From Aselliscus stoliczkanus (lineage: Eukaryota > Chordata > Mammalia > Chiroptera > Hipposideridae), in NCBI GenBank assembly GCA_033961575.1, contig CM066728.1, positions 95,680,852 to 95,744,851 on the forward strand: a stretch of DNA of 64,000 nt, given 5' to 3'. A program made the translations under genes and the position numbers. Below, piece by piece: positions 38,400 through 50,993 of the stretch. Each line of letters opens with the position of its first letter. The stretch's first letter is position 1. Under the pieces are notes generated by a model. The model saw nothing but the letters and a program-made list of their open reading frames with translations, searched no databases and had not been told where the DNA came from.

Positions 38400-40150
38400 G
38401 GCTATCACTTAAGTGTTTCTCATATATAAAAAATAAGAATGCTTTATGGAATCAATGAGATTCCTTTTTGAAAGGAGATCTGAGTGGGCCACCACCACGT
38501 CTGTCATGTTAAGTGCAAGGAAATTTTTTCATTGTATTGTCCAACATCCTGCACTGCTATGCATGTATGTATTTATGTATGTATTCATCCAACAAATATC
38601 TTTGAACACCTACTTTGTGCCTGGCATAGAATTTGAGTGACTAGCAAGAAAGGCCCTTCTATGATAAAGTCATAGAGTACAAAAAGAATTAGGTGGAACA
38701 AATGTACTATTCAAAGAGTTCTATCAAGGGTAGAATGATAAATCTGTTTGAGTTGAGTGGTAGAAAATTATTTCTGTGATTGTAACATTTAATTTGAAGA
38801 CTAAAGGATGTGGATAAACCAGGCATAGTTATATCAAGGGGAAAAATATATGTATTCTAACCATATGAAAAAAAAAAAAAAAGAAAGCCATGCAATGGAA
38901 AGGGTTCTAGGAACTGAGAAGATACTAGTGTGACTAAAGAATACTGCATAAGACATAAACAGAAGAAGGAAGTAGATTATGCATTGTCATGTAGACTCAG
39001 GAGAAGAATTGAATTTTACTCTATATGCCATGAATAGCAGGATATTTCTCTAGAAAAATGGGTTTATTTGGGAACAGCAAAAAATTGCACTTCAGAACAT
39101 GAGGTCTAATCATGATACACACTCAAGTCCAGAATAAACAAAAGACTGAACTGTCCTTTTATGGATTTGGGAGAAGCTGCTGTAAGTGAAGATAAGACTG
39201 AAGAAAACTGACATTTCAAAGTAGAGTGCATTTTCATTGGCTGAGTTATGGCAATCTCCTATTGGTTGAATTGTTACTGGGCAAGGAGGAATCCTTTCTT
39301 CTTCCTGAGGCAGTAAAGTAGTATCATTTCCTTTGGGAGATGAAAGGTAACTTCTTCCTTTTGGGGTCAGTAGTGTGAGTTGTGCCACATACATGAGAGT
39401 TATTTCTTCTAGTCTCCCAACTTCATTTTAAATGAGGTTTCTGTTTATTAATTTTAACACTAATAAATTATTTTATTCAGATAAATTACTTGATTTGACT
39501 CTTTTTATTAAATGATTAAATTTTTGTTTAGTTAACGAATTCAACAGTGATTGGGTGAGCTGAAATATAACCTTTAGCTCTGAAGATAGTGTAGTACACC
39601 AGAAAAGAGATGGAGAAAACCATACAACTGGTATATGAAAAAATATTTGAGTTGCTAATCTGAACATCTTCAGGCCATATACATAGAGGAACTATAAAGA
39701 CACATAAAATCAGTGAGAAAAGAAGATTACTAACACCACCTTACACTTCAGACTAGCAAGCCTACCAAAGTAGCATAGGCCTACTGGCCTATTATTACAT
39801 AAATTTCAAATTTAAACAGCAATCCTTGGTCTCAAATCACAATTATCTCTGCATATCATCACTCTTGCACAAAGCCCAAGGTGTTACCTTTGTTTTCCCC
39901 TGATCTACTTAGTAGAATGTGGTCTTCTTGAGGACAAGGGAGATCTTATTTATTTTTGTATCTACATATTTTAGCTCACTTCTCAATATGAATTAATGTG
40001 TTCATCATTATCATCATCATTATTATTATTTTGAATAAAGAAATGAAATACTGATTAATAGAGTGGAAAACTAGTAATGCTTGCTGAAAATATTTGTTGG
40101 GTTAGTGGTACACATTATATAAGTAACAAATAAGGAGTTATCATTTAGTA
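38400..40150. other. Sequence without a gene
   Basis: L2-like wording at 38585-38660 (tttgaacacctactttgtgc). Nothing else recognised. Confidence 0.4.
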
Positions 40151-40153
40151 TTA

Positions 40154-40309
40154 AAAATTAGGTTCAGGGCCGGCCGAGCCGTGGTGGTTAAGCGCTGGCT
40201 TGGGAAGCCAGCGGCCCCGGTTCAGTCCCACATATGAGGACCAGTGACACTGCCCTCAAAAACAAACAAACAAAGAAACAAACAAACAAAATAAATAAAA
40301 TTAGGTTCA
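40154..40309 (+). mobile_element. Short tRNA-derived SINE with perfect 13-bp TSD
   Basis: Body 40167-40296: gggccggccgag head, A box with a small deletion (CCGTGGTGGTTAAGCGC), gctggcttgggaagccagc arm, B box, family end CACTGCCCTC, and a tail expanded to AAAC/AAAT units. The repeat aaaattaggttca occurs at 40154-40166 and 40297-40309 without mismatch. Confidence 0.95.
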
Positions 40310-40564
40310 CATAGGTAGGAGAACACAGATTTTGAAACTCAAATTTGTTTACTGATTCTTGATAGGATGTGAAGTTAATTAAGTTTGGTGAGGATAAAGG
40401 TATAGGTACTAGTTGAGAGAGAGGGGAAAGGAATAGTTATCAAAGACATTGTACATCAGTATAAAGGCACAGACTAGGAACTTCAAGGTAAATTCAAGAA
40501 ATGTCTCAGAATATAGACAGAGTATGATGATAGGCATTTCTAAAGTCCAGTTTTAAAAGTCAAC

Positions 40565-41280
40565 TGTCATGTACTGCACAACAGAGCAGTGGGAGAGCGA
40601 GAAAGGATGGCAAAAGTCTATGAAAGAGAGAGACAATGCAGTTGGGGCCAGGGGACTCAAGTCTCACGGACTGAGCCCCGAATCAGGCCTAAGTGCTCCT
40701 TTTGTTGTCTCTCACACAAGAAAGGATCAAAGTATCTTCCAAGGCCTGTGATCTCATACCTGAGACATTAGCTCAGGGCCAAATCACTCATGCCTGCTGG
40801 CTGCCATTACGGAAAGTCCCACGATCTGCTTACATGCACCTCCCTAAAAGACAGGAACCTCTTATGCCGAAACTCACTGATAGGATTACACAGAGGACAG
40901 ATGTTATCACATCATTAAGTCCATAAGTTGGCTGTTAGCTCCAAGACAGGGGGTCTGTGCCCACTCTCATCAACTCCATGATTTCTCCTTATGGGACCCA
41001 CATGACTGTGCCTGTCGTAGGTTGTTCCTCCCTTGAGGAATCTTACCCATCATTGACTAGCCATCTTGTGGGGTGAAACAGGGATACAAACAGAGTAGGT
41101 ATAATGTTAAAGCAATATCCCTAAAATGATCTGTCTTTATAGCCGTTCCGCTCTTTATGGGAAAGTGCATGGGGGAAGATGGATAGGCTACTGCATGACA
41201 ATAGTCAACATTTTATCAAGAAAATGAATGCTACTAAATACATCCCAGTTATGAAGAAATTCAGAAAAGTTGTTATTGCA
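40565..41280. other. Unassigned non-repetitive-looking block
   Basis: Less AT-rich than its surroundings, with several overlapping 60-77 codon frames between 40569 and 40926 that share no recognisable domain. It could be an LTR or the 3' part of the ERV relic that follows, but I found no LTR ends. Confidence 0.3.
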
Positions 41281-41967
41281 GCACAAGGAAGCAACCATAG
41301 AATATTTACACCTGAAGCTCCAAAATGGATGCTTCTCAAGTGCTGACTGGAAAGTCTCTGTGAACCTTGTCTACCCTTGTTTATAGCTGCAAATGCCTCT
41401 ATAGAATAATGGCTTTACCTTCCCTTCTGCTTTCCAAATCTCATGAGACTACTTCTCATTGTCAAACTGTAATCTGGAATCACACAGGAAAGGGGATTTG
41501 GTGAAACATAGTTCCTTGTATCTCTTATGAGGTCCTAAGATCAAAGATCACAGGAGGAAGTTGTAGTGATTCCAAATTGAAAACAGATGTAGTGTAAACA
41601 AGCCCTTTAAGCACTCAAATTCTGCAACACCCCTGTCAACCATGCTTAATTTCAGACTAAAGTTAAAAAACATATTATTCTTCCAAAATTTATGTAACTA
41701 TTCTTTGTATAAACAAAAATGTACTTGTACTTTCCCCCAAAATGGAGATAATAAGCTCCATATGTAATTTTATCCATCTACAAGTAATGATCATATATTT
41801 GGTAGCTTGATCACAATGATCCTCAGTTAAAAATAAATAATTACATTATATTTATTCAAGGTGACTGATCAAAGGGACCATTGGTCTTAACTTAAGATAA
41901 AATAAGGAAGGACATATGCTTAGCTATCACCATCTTCATTTTTGCAACTAGCTATGTGGCTAGAATT

Positions 41968-42020
<53 letters not shown>

Positions 42021-43520
42021 TTTTTTTAACATACTATTGTGCATTATGCATTTCCTTTCTTTTTGTTTGGCACCTCAATTGGTTGTGATATTTTACCTGG
42101 AGAGATAAGTAATTTTTTTTTTTATTGACGTTTCTTTACTATTAACAATCCTGCCTGTCCTAATGACTAAATTTTCACATATTTTATCTATGGGCATGAA
42201 ATAATAAGTGAAGCCCCAGAGAGACTGCTGGGTTCCAGACAGATCTCTTCTTGCTCTCATTGTATCATAACAATTCTATTAGATTTTCCTCTGATAACAA
42301 TGATCAACCCATTCAGTACTATAACTGTCTTCTTTATCTATAATTACAGTAAGAAGAATAGTCCAAAATGGTCAGATAATGATTTCAGCTTCTAGACAGT
42401 GGAAACATGGTTGTGTTCCCCTAATCCAGTCGATCATAGGAAACTTTTTGTTTTGTTTTGTTTTGTTTCCTAGTAAACAACTGTGAGTAGTACAGAAAAG
42501 AGTCAATATCATTTCCACATCTCTGTTAAGAATATATTCTGATATCCTGGCAGTGGGGGAAAAACTATTGTATTGGTTGCTGATAAAAAACATAGTACAT
42601 CACAGGACAAGCATTCAACTGTAAGAGTTGTTGCCACCCAGCTGTGCTGTAACTGAAATAAAGGTCCATTCTATCAGGTGAGCTGATTTGGGGCAAGTGT
42701 TATGTAGAACACTTGTAATTTCTCTAAGCTTTACTGTCTTACTGTACTTGCTCTAAAATGTGTTCCTTGATCAAAACTTATGCTGTGAGGAATAAAATGA
42801 TGATGAACAAAATATAAAGTAAATACATCTATGGTGGTTTTGACAGAAGTATTGTGAATCAGAAAGGCTAATCCATATCCACAAGAAAGTATCTATTCTA
42901 GTGAGAACAAACTGATGTCCTTCACATGATTAAAGGGTTTGATGTAATCAATATGCCACCACATGGCTGGAAGGTCCCCATGGAGAATATTGTAATATGA
43001 GGAACTGGAGTTACTCTCTGCTGTTAATAACATGAGGGTAAGCAGTGGCCAGATGTGCCTGGATGAGGCTTGGAATTACTACACGGAATTATTTTCTGGG
43101 CCCCCTTAAAAATCTAGCAGCTTTATGGAATATTTGGTTACTGAGGCCCGACAACATGGCCAAATAATATATAAAATGAATAAAAATACAAAGAACCTCC
43201 TAAGTATGATGTGTTTCTTGGTGGTGGGACCAGCCAGTTGCAGTATGTGCTTAACATTGTAAGTGATGTCTAAACATACCCAAGGCCACTCGAGGCATAG
43301 GAAAGTTACTGAGCTAATAAGTTTCTAGTTTTGTGGGTCATATTCCTCACTTCTTTTTCATACTTGCTTCTAAACAAGGCATTTAAGGTATTCATTAATT
43401 CTGGGCTACCAGGTCTTATCAACATATAGCTAATAAAAGCATCTCTTTGAATTTCATAACGGTGTCCTAAAATGTTTAGGGTTATGGCAAGTGAGATGTG
43501 TCCAATTTTAAGACCCAACC
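41280..43520 (-). mobile_element. Second ERV-L-like remnant (tentative)
   Basis: The block 42660-43170 has the same style of integrase-side wording as 34.2-34.8 kb and the same orientation (for example tgaatcagaaaggctaatcc and tgatgtaatcaatatgccac). 41290-41600 may be the part nearer the 3' LTR. A (TA)n at 41972-42017 interrupts it. No gene-length frame survives and no LTR was identified. Confidence 0.45.
41972..42017. repeat. (TA)n microsatellite
   Basis: About 22 TA units. Confidence 0.96.
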
Positions 43521-45020
43521 TTTTAGCCTTTCTGATTTAAATTTGTTTATGCAGACATGCATGAAGTTTGCATTCTACTTTTAAAAGGCAGATCAGAATT
43601 CCTCATAATGTTTGCATACACACACATGTTAACCTCTGGTACCAGCAGTGGTGTTCAATATTAGTTCAGTAATGCATGACGGGAATGTAAATTGAGACAA
43701 ACTTTAGAGAAAATATCTGTTGGCATAAATTAACATTAAACATGTACATTACCTTTGACACATCAAATCAGATTTTAGAATTCTATTAGATTTGATAACA
43801 CTGTGCATATAACTTGTAAAGCTGTATTGGGAGAACATGAGAAATAAATTAAATATCCATCAGTGGGGAATGCCTGACCTTTTCTATATCCACTGAACTA
43901 AACTGAAATGCCATACATCCATGTCCATAACGAAGTATGAAAGCTTGTTGAACAATTAAATTAATGAGTGCAAAGGGAAGGTAAAGGAGGAGTAGGAAAG
44001 GGAGGAGAAGAGAATGGAAGAGAGGAGAGAGACAGGTGGAAAAATCAAAGAAAAAATAATTATAGCTATCAATGCTACCAAAGTGACTGCTTCAGAAATC
44101 AAGATGAGAGGCTAACAGAAAACTCTTTAAAAATCCATAAATCCTTAAGTCATACTTAAAATCTAAAAACAAGTGAAAACTGGACAGTAAATAAAACATG
44201 CACGTGGATTTCTTAAAGATGGGATTAAGAACCCTCACTTAAGTACAGAATTTGATTAAAGAAAGAAAACAAACTTCTTTCTTTCCCTCTTAAATATACA
44301 ATTATGGACATAAGTACATTTCAGCATGTTCAATCTTGGGAAGTTCATCGACCATTGTTTTAATTTTTATTGGCCTTCCTTTTTATTGTCCATAGGAAAT
44401 ATAGTATTCACTTGAATAAATTAACAGAGTTTTGGTGATGTTTTCCTCATAAGTTTCCTGGGTAGATAGCAATGTCTTTGCTCAAACAAACAAAAACAAA
44501 GGCCTTTGTGAACTTCAAACTTTATGTGAAACCATTTTATAAAACATATCTTAACCATGAAATACAAAATCAACTTGTTTTTAACCTTTAATATTTAAAT
44601 GGTTACCAGGTCATCCAATACCATCGTTTAAAAAGATCATATTGAAGTTGGAGATTTCAATAAATACCGAAGTTCATACTCAAAACTTAACTTCACATTT
44701 TAATTCCACATTGAAAATTAACTTGATCAAGAAATGTTTTCTAGGTTATTTTACTCACTTTTAATTTATAGCATTATAGAGTTAATTTGTAACTGTTAAA
44801 CATAGTTGCAACAGGAGAATATATTTTCCAATTGAATTTTAGTAATCAAAACCATGTTAAGCTTACAATGCAATTGCTGATGGGCTCTGAGTATTTTGAT
44901 GTTCATTATTCATTTCCGCTGCAAGGAAACTCAAATTTAAAAAACTTTCTTTTCTTTATTTGTTTTGGAGGTAGGGTGTAGCTGACATTGTTCAATGCTT
45001 GACTTATTTTAAGACTATTT
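43520..45020. other. AT-rich sequence without a gene
   Basis: No exon-like frame or element recognised. A purine-rich patch occurs at 43970-44055. Confidence 0.4.
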
Positions 45021-45222
45021 TAAGACAATGGAAAGGAATAGTCTCACATATAAATTGATCTGATTTAATGGCCAGGTGCAATTTTGGAAAGGAATAATTT
45101 AATAAAATATAGATACAAGGTGTTACCTATTTACTTGGGGTCAAGAGTACCCTTTCCAAAACTGTATCTGACTATTAAATCAGATCAATTTATGTACGAC
45201 ACTATTCCTTTCCATGGTCTTA
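45021..45222. mobile_element. 198-bp inverted-repeat (MITE-like) element, TA-flanked
   Basis: Left arm 45023-45092 and right arm 45151-45220 are reverse complements over 70 nt with about 10 differences, most of them transitions, around a 58-nt centre. Outer ends are AGACAATGGAAAGG and, from the other side, AGACCATGGAAAGG. TA dinucleotides flank both ends (45021-45022, 45221-45222), as after Tc1/mariner-type insertion. I do not recognise the family. Confidence 0.75.
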
Positions 45223-45628
45223 TGCAGATGTGCAGATACTTCTCTTTGGTATTTTGCTATTTCAGGGAATAAGCAGAGTTAATACAGCCTCAACTTTTCA
45301 CACCTACTAATTTTCATGCTTTCTCTGCATGCTTCTAAGATCTGCTTCTGTAGGATTCCATATAGGCTCTGGCCTTTCAGTAAGGTAAAAAAAAAAAAAA
45401 AAAGCAAGATATGAAATTTTATGTTTCTAATTATGCCAGTAATTGATTACAGGATCTAATTTTGTGAGGTGCTGTACTTTCGCACACAAATTGGTATATC
45501 TAAAGAACTGGAAAAACACTTTCATTTGCACATTGGAATTAAACTACCAATATAGATACAATGATTTCATGGTTAGCTATTATTTGTGAATAATATGTCC
45601 CTAACTAGAAATCACTCCAAGAGAACTA

Positions 45629-45631
<3 letters not shown>

Positions 45632-45676
<45 letters not shown>
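45632..45676. repeat. (GA)n microsatellite
   Basis: About 22 GA units. Confidence 0.97.
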
Positions 45677-45679
<3 letters not shown>

Positions 45680-47220
45680 CAGAGAAAACAAATGACATTT
45701 TTGCTCAAGGAAATTTGAAATTGTGTCAATTACTTGAAAAAGCAATTTAATAGTAAGCCTCATCTCAGTGTATTTGGTAGCCTGAGTTTAGATAAGCATT
45801 TATAAAATGATTTGCATCTTTGGTTTAATCAATAGTATTGTAAATGACAAGAGAAGTCTCAGGGTATTGAAATCAGAAACAGTTTGACTTACTGTATGAC
45901 TGGTAAAACCTTTTTAAAATAGAACACTTAATTGTACTGTTGAATGCAATACCAATGAGGAGCCTTATTCCATTTTCTTGATAGAACAACAGGAGATGTA
46001 TAAGTCTGCCTAAATTTGTCTTACTGCATAGTTCATAATTAAATACGTGGTTACAAGTGTCTCTTCTAATTTTATATTACTTATTAACAAAAGAAATGTT
46101 TCACCTAGATGGTACAGATTGCTATTCAAGTGGATTAATTACATTATATCTTAATATATAAATTACCTGCAATTAACGTTTAGAGAAAATTTTAACTAAA
46201 ATTGTTTGAGTATATACAAGTTTATAAAGGCTTATGAGACACTTATTTTATTATATATTTTACAGTTTTAAAATGATTAGTGATAAAAGTTAAATAAGTC
46301 ACTTGCTTACTACATCAAATTATACAAACATATTTTATAGTTTTTCTTTCTAATTCTATGAAATTCTGAATATATTATTTACTTTGTTGTGTCATGTTTT
46401 CCTTGAGGTTATAAATTCTGTTTTAAGAATATAGTAGTACATATTTTCTAAAATGTTATATTTGTGTTATATGTCTCTGTAGAGTGGGTGTATTTTGATA
46501 TTATACTCAAATGAACTCACTTTGATGATTTGATTGTATTCATCTGAATTATAAGACATAAACTATTATCTGTCATTTCTTCTTGTCTTACTATGTCACC
46601 TGCATAATTTAAAATAATAATAATTTTACTAAAAAATTTACTCATGTGGAGAATTACATAGTTTTGGTTAATGAAAATCATTTGGATTCTAGAGTCTTAG
46701 AAAAACAGATTCCCAATACTAGATTCATTGCTACCTATTATGGGAACTTTTTCTACCTCAATTGTTTTTTGTTGCTTGTTTGCTTCTTTTTGTGTTTTTG
46801 TTAGTTTTTATCTTACATGGAGGTTGTCTAAGATAATCAAGATGTTTCATCTAAGGCACTAAATACATCATATCAATATTGTTCAGTAAACCAAACACAT
46901 TATTACACTTTTTTATTAAGAAGTCCATTTATTTTTTACCCAAGAAGTAGTAATTATTCCCCTCACTATGTATCCATAATCATAGGAGAGATAGGCATAG
47001 AAATAAAAGGAGAACAAAGGTGTGCTACTTGAAAAGCATATTGTTTAGTGTGTAATATTTTAAATGTAGAAATCTAACATGACATTATGTTCAATAATTT
47101 ATTGCAAGCTCTTTATTCTGCTGCAATAGGCAGGAGAGAGTTAAAGAGAAGGTAATATTTGGGGACTGTCTTGAGTGTTGAGTATATGTTCTTCAAGTAT
47201 ATTGAGTTTGAAAGTAGAAT
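45680..47220. other. AT-rich sequence without a gene
   Basis: No recognisable exon, RNA gene or young element. Confidence 0.4.
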
Positions 47221-47270
47221 GGGCTGAGAGGGAGAGATTAAAATGAATTGCTAGCAATTCCACTTCTGAG

Positions 47271-47828
47271 TACAAGGTGTGATCAAAATATACTGTGAAA
47301 GCTGCTACAGGGTGCCATCCAACAGAATTGCAGTGATCTTCAATACAGGAAACAGTAGGTCAAACCTTAGTAACAGTGTGTGGCAAGTTTCAACTTATTC
47401 AGTTCAGTTAGTCGGGTGTGAGCTACGATTGAGAGAAAGTGTGTTTTAAAGTGTGCCATAAATCATCCTCCATCATAACAATGTTCCATGTCACACATCA
47501 TTTCTGATATGACAATTTCTGTCAAATAAAAACATTATGGTGTATCCTCATCCACCTTATTCACCAGATCTGGCACAGTACGACTTCTGGTTCTTTACCA
47601 TGAAAGGTAAACATTTGAAATGATTCAGGACATTGAGACAGACATGACAGTACAACTAAAGACACTCACAAAAGAGGACTTCCAGAACTGCTTCAGAAAG
47701 TTTCAAGAATGATAGGATAAGTGTGTTTGAAGCAAAGGGGAGCATTTTGAGGGAGATTAAATGCAATGTGCCTTTTATTGTCAAAATTTCCTTTAAACAT
47801 TCACCATATTTTTGGATCATACCTCATA
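47271..47828 (+). mobile_element. Internally deleted mariner element, TA target
   Basis: Body 47273-47826, 554 bp, against about 1.3 kb for a complete mariner. Ends caaggtgtgatca and, reversed, tgaggtatgatcc are diverged terminal repeats about 28 bp long; TA flanks both sides and the host L1 is continuous across. The transposase relic shows CATCATAACAATGTTCC, read as HHNNVP, where the catalytic HDN-type aspartate is replaced by Asn, and later PPYSPDLAQYDFWFF, which keeps the third catalytic Asp. Closest in style to the Hsmar2 group. Not functional. Confidence 0.85.
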
Positions 47829-48111
47829 TTCATGTGAGGAAAATGAAAACACTAACTCCAAAAGATATATACACCCCTATGTTCAGTGCAGCATTATTTA
47901 TTATAGCCAAGATATGGAAACTACTTAAGTATCCATCGATGGATGAATGATAAGGAATTGTGATACACACACACACACACATACTGGAATATTATTCAGG
48001 CATAAAAAATCTAAAATCTTGCCATTTTTTACAAAATGGATTACCTTGAGGGCATTATGCCAAGTGAAATGAGTCAGACAGATACAAACAAATGCCTTAG
48101 AATCTTTCTTA

Positions 48112-48469
48112 TACAGTAAGTCCCCGAATTACGAATGAGTTCCATTCTGGGAGAACGTTTGTAAGTCGGATTGGTTTGTAAGTCCCACAAAGTGAGACTT
48201 GTATACCTTTGAGGGTCCTAGCAGTCCCCTCCACATCACCATTGCTTTTCCTCTTGCTTTCAGACACCCTGAGCTCTGATTGAGCCCTGTATTACTGCAC
48301 ACCATCACACTGTACAGTAAGCACACAGCAGCACAACTGTGACCTTGTCCGGCAGACACGGGAGCTACTTCCAGGATTTGTTCGCATCTACGAATGTCCG
48401 TAATGCAAGGTTGATTTGTATCTGTGAAAGTTTGCAACTCTAATGTTCATAAGTCAAGGACTTACATTA
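48112..48469 (+). mobile_element. Tigger/pogo-like non-autonomous DNA transposon, TA target
   Basis: Starts cagtaagtccccgaattacg at 48114; the other end, reversed, reads tgtaagtccttgacttat. TA flanks at 48112-48113 and 48468-48469. The old L1 text cttata resumes as tatgtggaaa after it, giving an exact empty site. About 354 bp, no transposase frame. The CAGTAAGTCC end is typical of Tigger-type TcMar elements. Confidence 0.8.
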
Positions 48470-48490
48470 TGTGGAAATTAAAAACAAACA

Positions 48491-49345
48491 AACATTATTA
48501 ATTATATTTCCCAAACTGTCTTTCATATCCCTGTGGCAATATTTGTAGTTGCCTATTTTTGCTGTCTAATCCCTTCCCCTTCTCCCTCATCCCCACGCCC
48601 CTCCCAACTAGCAACCCTGTTTTTCCTCTATATCTATGAAACAGTTTCTGTTTACATTGTTCATTAATTCAGTTTTTCAGATTCCACTTATAAGTGAGAT
48701 CATATGGTATTTGTCTTTCTCTGACTGACTTATTTCACTTAACATAATGTTCTCTAGGTCCATCCATATCATTGCAAATGGTACGGTTTCATTCTTCTTT
48801 ATAGCGGAGTAATACTCCATTGTATAAATATACCACAGTTTCTTAATCCAGTCATCTACTGATGGGCATTTCGGTTGTTTCCAAGTCTTGGCTATTGTAA
48901 ATAGCACTGCTATGAACATAAGGGTGCATATATTTTTTGAATCAGTGTCTTGGGCTTTTTGGGATAAACACCTAGGAGTGGAATTGCTGGGCCAAAAGGT
49001 AGCTCCATTTCCAATATTTTGTGGGGTGTCAGATGGTCACATGTCTTGTTGGGGAGACCATTTCATGGATGGAGTAGAGGCTTGATCACTGCACTATACA
49101 CCTGAAGCAGAGGTTGTATACCAACTGTAATTGAATATATATAGATAGTCATGGGATGTGGATTATACTGTGGAAGGGAATCAGAGGAAGACTAATATAT
49201 ATATATATGATATGGGGGGAGGAGTGGGATGGCGAATTGGGGGAGGGTGGTTGTCACTTTGAGGGGTAAAAAGTATAACTATTGCACTGTGTTGTACGCC
49301 TGAAACTAATTAAAAATATTTTTTTAAAAAAAGAAAGAAAAGTAA
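48491..49345 (+). mobile_element. Young L1 with twin-primed 5' inversion
   Basis: 48491 to about 49013 is the reverse complement of L1 from late ORF2 into the start of the 3' UTR (an 80-codon ORF2 end is open on the minus strand, 48677-48919). From about 49014 to 49345 the next part of the 3' UTR follows in direct orientation to the A-rich tail. The two parts nearly meet in L1 coordinates (about 22515 versus 22527 of the full copy). This head-to-head join is the mark of twin priming. Confidence 0.9.
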
Positions 49346-49499
49346 TACATAAGAGTAGCTAACATTCAAAAAAACAAAACAAACAAACAAACAAATAAAA
49401 CCACCAAGTGCATAGATACAAAAAATGGATTGCTGGCTGCCAGAGATGGGAGTAGGAGGTGAGAGAAATGGGTGAACTGATTTTGCTATGTTTTTCTTT

Positions 49500-50640
49500 T
49501 TTCTTTTTTTTTTTTTTTAGCTTAAGTAAGTTTTAATTAAAAACAAACAAAAAAGAAGTTAGAGGCAAAGAAGAAAATAATAAACAATCCTCAAGCAAGA
49601 ACAAAACTTTAATTAATTAATTAATTAATTAATTAAAATAAAACAAATTGGGAACTTTGTAGGCAGAGGGATTGACATATGGAGGTAAAAAATAAACTGG
49701 CATATTCAGCTACCTGAAAATAAGAACAAATACTCAGATTCAGGCACGTGTACAAGAGATGAGATGTTGTACCATATGGAGTCACATAAGCCATCTGTGA
49801 AGAAAGGAGATAACAGTGGCAGACCTGAGTCATCCCTTCCCTACTTGAGGTTAATTTAATTGAAACACTGATGTTTCTCTAGGACAATAACCAATTCAGT
49901 GCTATGATACTTGGGTAAGGAAAGCATAAAAAATGAGCTCCACATTTATCTCAGCTTTTTCCCTGGGTGTGTTTGCAAAAGATACACAGGACAGTGGAGT
50001 ATAAGCAGAGGTGGCTATATAGAAGATGAAAGCAAAAAAAAAGAAAGAAACTAAAGCAGCCAGGGCACCTAAGAAATATCATACAAGGATATCTAAAGTC
50101 TACACAAAAGTTCTTTGATATCCTTGTCTATATGCATATTCAAGGCAAAACTTTGAGATACCTAGAAGAGAACAGATGCTAGGAGACTGAGAGCCAAGAA
50201 GAAATGTGAGAGGTTTGCCGGGTTAAATCCATTGGTTTATGAACTCAGCCAGAATGGAGCTAACAGTGAAGATTCTGGGTAGTCAGCTGAGGTCCTGAAA
50301 GGCACTGGGAAGACCTAAGAGAAATAAATCTGCCCAAATGGTTCTAAAATCAAGTTGCAACAGGATCAAGGTGATTCATGAGAATTAGACTGCATAGCAG
50401 AACAAACATCAATACCCTTCAGAAAAAGAAAGCATCATCCAAATGTTCAATAAGCAAAAGCCTCGGTGTTCAGTATACAATAAAAATGATTACACATGTA
50501 AGAGAGAAAACAGTCAAGTGATATTCAGGTTGTGAAACTGTCATCAGAGGCAGACTTGAAAATAACTCAGATATTAAAGTAAACACAAAAATAAAAAAAA
50601 AGATTTATTTGCTAAATAGAGAAATGAATAAAATGGATAA
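49500..50640. other. Sequence without a gene
   Basis: No exon-like frame. 49798-49880 has a partner at 52564-52640 (see findings). Confidence 0.4.
49611..49635. repeat. (AATT)n microsatellite
   Basis: Six TTAA/AATT units. Confidence 0.9.
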
Positions 50641-50930
50641 AAAAGGCAAGTTAATATAAGGCTAATATTAACAGTTAGTTACCTAGAGGGAAGCTTTCAT
50701 AAGAGTGTTGCCTGATTTCTCAACAGAAACTCTGCAGGCCACAAGGGGTTGGAATGAAATATTCCAAGTTATGAACAGCAGGGATCCACAACCAAGATTA
50801 CTCTACCAGCAAGGCTATCATTTAGAATTCAAGGAGAGAATAAGAGCTTCCCAGACAAGAAAAAACTAAAGGAGTTCATTCCTCCAAACCAGTATTACAA
50901 GGAATATTAGAAGCACTTCTTTAAGTGAAA

Positions 50931-50993
<63 letters not shown>

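Larger units (their letters stand above)
32150..38400 (-). mobile_element. ERV-L-like endogenous retrovirus remnant, internal region
   Basis: Decayed class III (ERV-L type, HERV16/ERV3-like) internal sequence on the minus strand. The firmest part is 33.9-37.6 kb, where a reverse-transcriptase relic is at 36045-36207, integrase-side text at 34060-34800 and 34950-35330, and gag/protease-side text at 36.5-37.6 kb. The edges at 32.15 and 38.4 kb are guesses and no LTR was identified. Only short fragments stay open, in shifting frames. A young L1 3' end is inserted at 35640-36050. Family call rests on wording of the integrase side and the RT signature; no product is possible. Confidence 0.65.
47225..49475 (+). 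mobile_element. Old L1 3' end split by three later insertions
   Basis: The old L1 can be read across the gaps: ctagcaattccacttctgag (47251-47270), then after the mariner aggaaaatgaaaacactaac and cacccctatgttcagtgcag, then the ORF2 end to 48111, then after the Tigger-like element tatgtggaaattaaaaa, and after the young L1 aatggattgctggctgccag near 49425. A small (CA)n at 47964-47981 also interrupts it. Confidence 0.82.

Noticed and set aside
40569..40926. Three overlapping 60-77 codon frames
   Set aside because: No domain, no splice or promoter context, and probably part of an old element.
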